Origin: Pseudomonas sp. PDNC002
GTDB taxonomy: Bacteria; Pseudomonadota; Gammaproteobacteria; Pseudomonadales; Pseudomonadaceae
NCBI RefSeq assembly: GCF_016919445.1
Contig: NZ_CP070356.1
Coordinates: 5,521,502 to 5,585,501 of the forward strand
Reading direction: 5' to 3'
Length of the DNA: 64,000 nt
The notes beneath the pieces are model-generated. The model had not been told where the DNA came from, did not search any database, and worked only from the letters and a program-made list of their open reading frames with translations. Below, piece after piece: positions 63,965 to 64,000 of this stretch (its first letter is position 1; every line of letters starts with the position of its first letter). A program made the position numbers and the translations under genes.

Positions 63965-64000
63965 TCAGCGAACGGCTTCGAACAGGCCGGAGGCGCCCAT
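63965..64000 (-). CDS. C-terminal 11 codons of a gene cut by the window edge
   Basis: The minus-strand frame ends MGASGLFEAVR-stop, 72 bp before a terminator. Too little is present to identify the product. Confidence 0.5.
   Translation of the reverse strand: MGASGLFEAVR

Overview
The window is a GC-rich, densely coded stretch of Pseudomonas chromosome. The best evidence is a run of genes whose order I recall from the P. aeruginosa core genome: phhC end, arfB, mliC, aroP2, hpd, AraC regulator, MDR oxidoreductase, HO-like protein, rbdA, ABC exporter, DsbA-like protein, trhO, bolA, two DUF genes, fumC and an NAD(P)H oxidoreductase. The proteins look like a relative of P. aeruginosa (P. nitroreducens/citronellolis type) rather than P. 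aeruginosa itself. No rRNA, tRNA, CRISPR array, insertion sequence or prophage gene was found.

Layout. 1-351 is the end of the aromatic aminotransferase phhC. About 1.1-24.3 kb is an accessory block lying between core genes: a PvdQ-type acylase, an AraC/TauD/hydratase set, a LysR/AbrB pair, an amine oxidase with permuted domain order, a TetR/MFS pair, a LysR/SDR pair, an old-yellow-enzyme/MerR pair and the glycolate operon glcC-glcDEFG-glcA. About 24.7-46.5 kb is mostly core: ribosome rescue (arfB), lysozyme inhibitor (mliC), tyrosine catabolism (hpd-maiA-aroP2), the c-di-GMP enzyme rbdA, trhO, bolA and fumC. A LuxR-type regulator and a methyltransferase sit beside rbdA. 46.7-54 kb holds aqpZ, a HasI-HasS-HasR-like heme uptake regulon with a Fur box but no hemophore gene, a drug/metabolite transporter and a MAPEG protein. 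54.3-63.3 kb is a sulfur-scavenging block: ssuEADCBF, a second sulfonate-type ABC transporter and the 1-Cys peroxiredoxin lsfA, all on the minus strand.

How the genes work together. phhC, hpd, maiA and aroP2 take up and degrade phenylalanine and tyrosine. The glc genes oxidise glycolate to glyoxylate, with GlcC palindromes in the divergent promoter region. The ssu/lsfA block releases sulfite from organosulfonates. Several accessory units follow one plan: a regulator divergently placed from its likely target, with a recognisable operator between them (AraC/TauD, TetR/MFS, MerR/OYE, GlcC/glcD).

The most striking non-coding feature is the number of repeats. There are four long tandem arrays. 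One has 4 copies of about 184 bp, one has 4 copies of 139 bp, and two have 7 and 8 copies of the same 70-bp unit in opposite orientations. At least eight dispersed elements of 110-190 bp belong to the 70-bp family and have inverted CCCTCACCC/CCCTCTCCC ends. Classical GTAGGAGC...GCTCCTAC hairpins are also common. Two arrays have copied the end of a neighbouring gene or its terminator. One array lies between the anti-sigma factor gene and its receptor gene, and one dispersed element lies inside the ssu operon. The most unusual protein is the amine oxidase at 9545-10783, whose canonical C-terminal flavin-binding segment is at the N-terminus.
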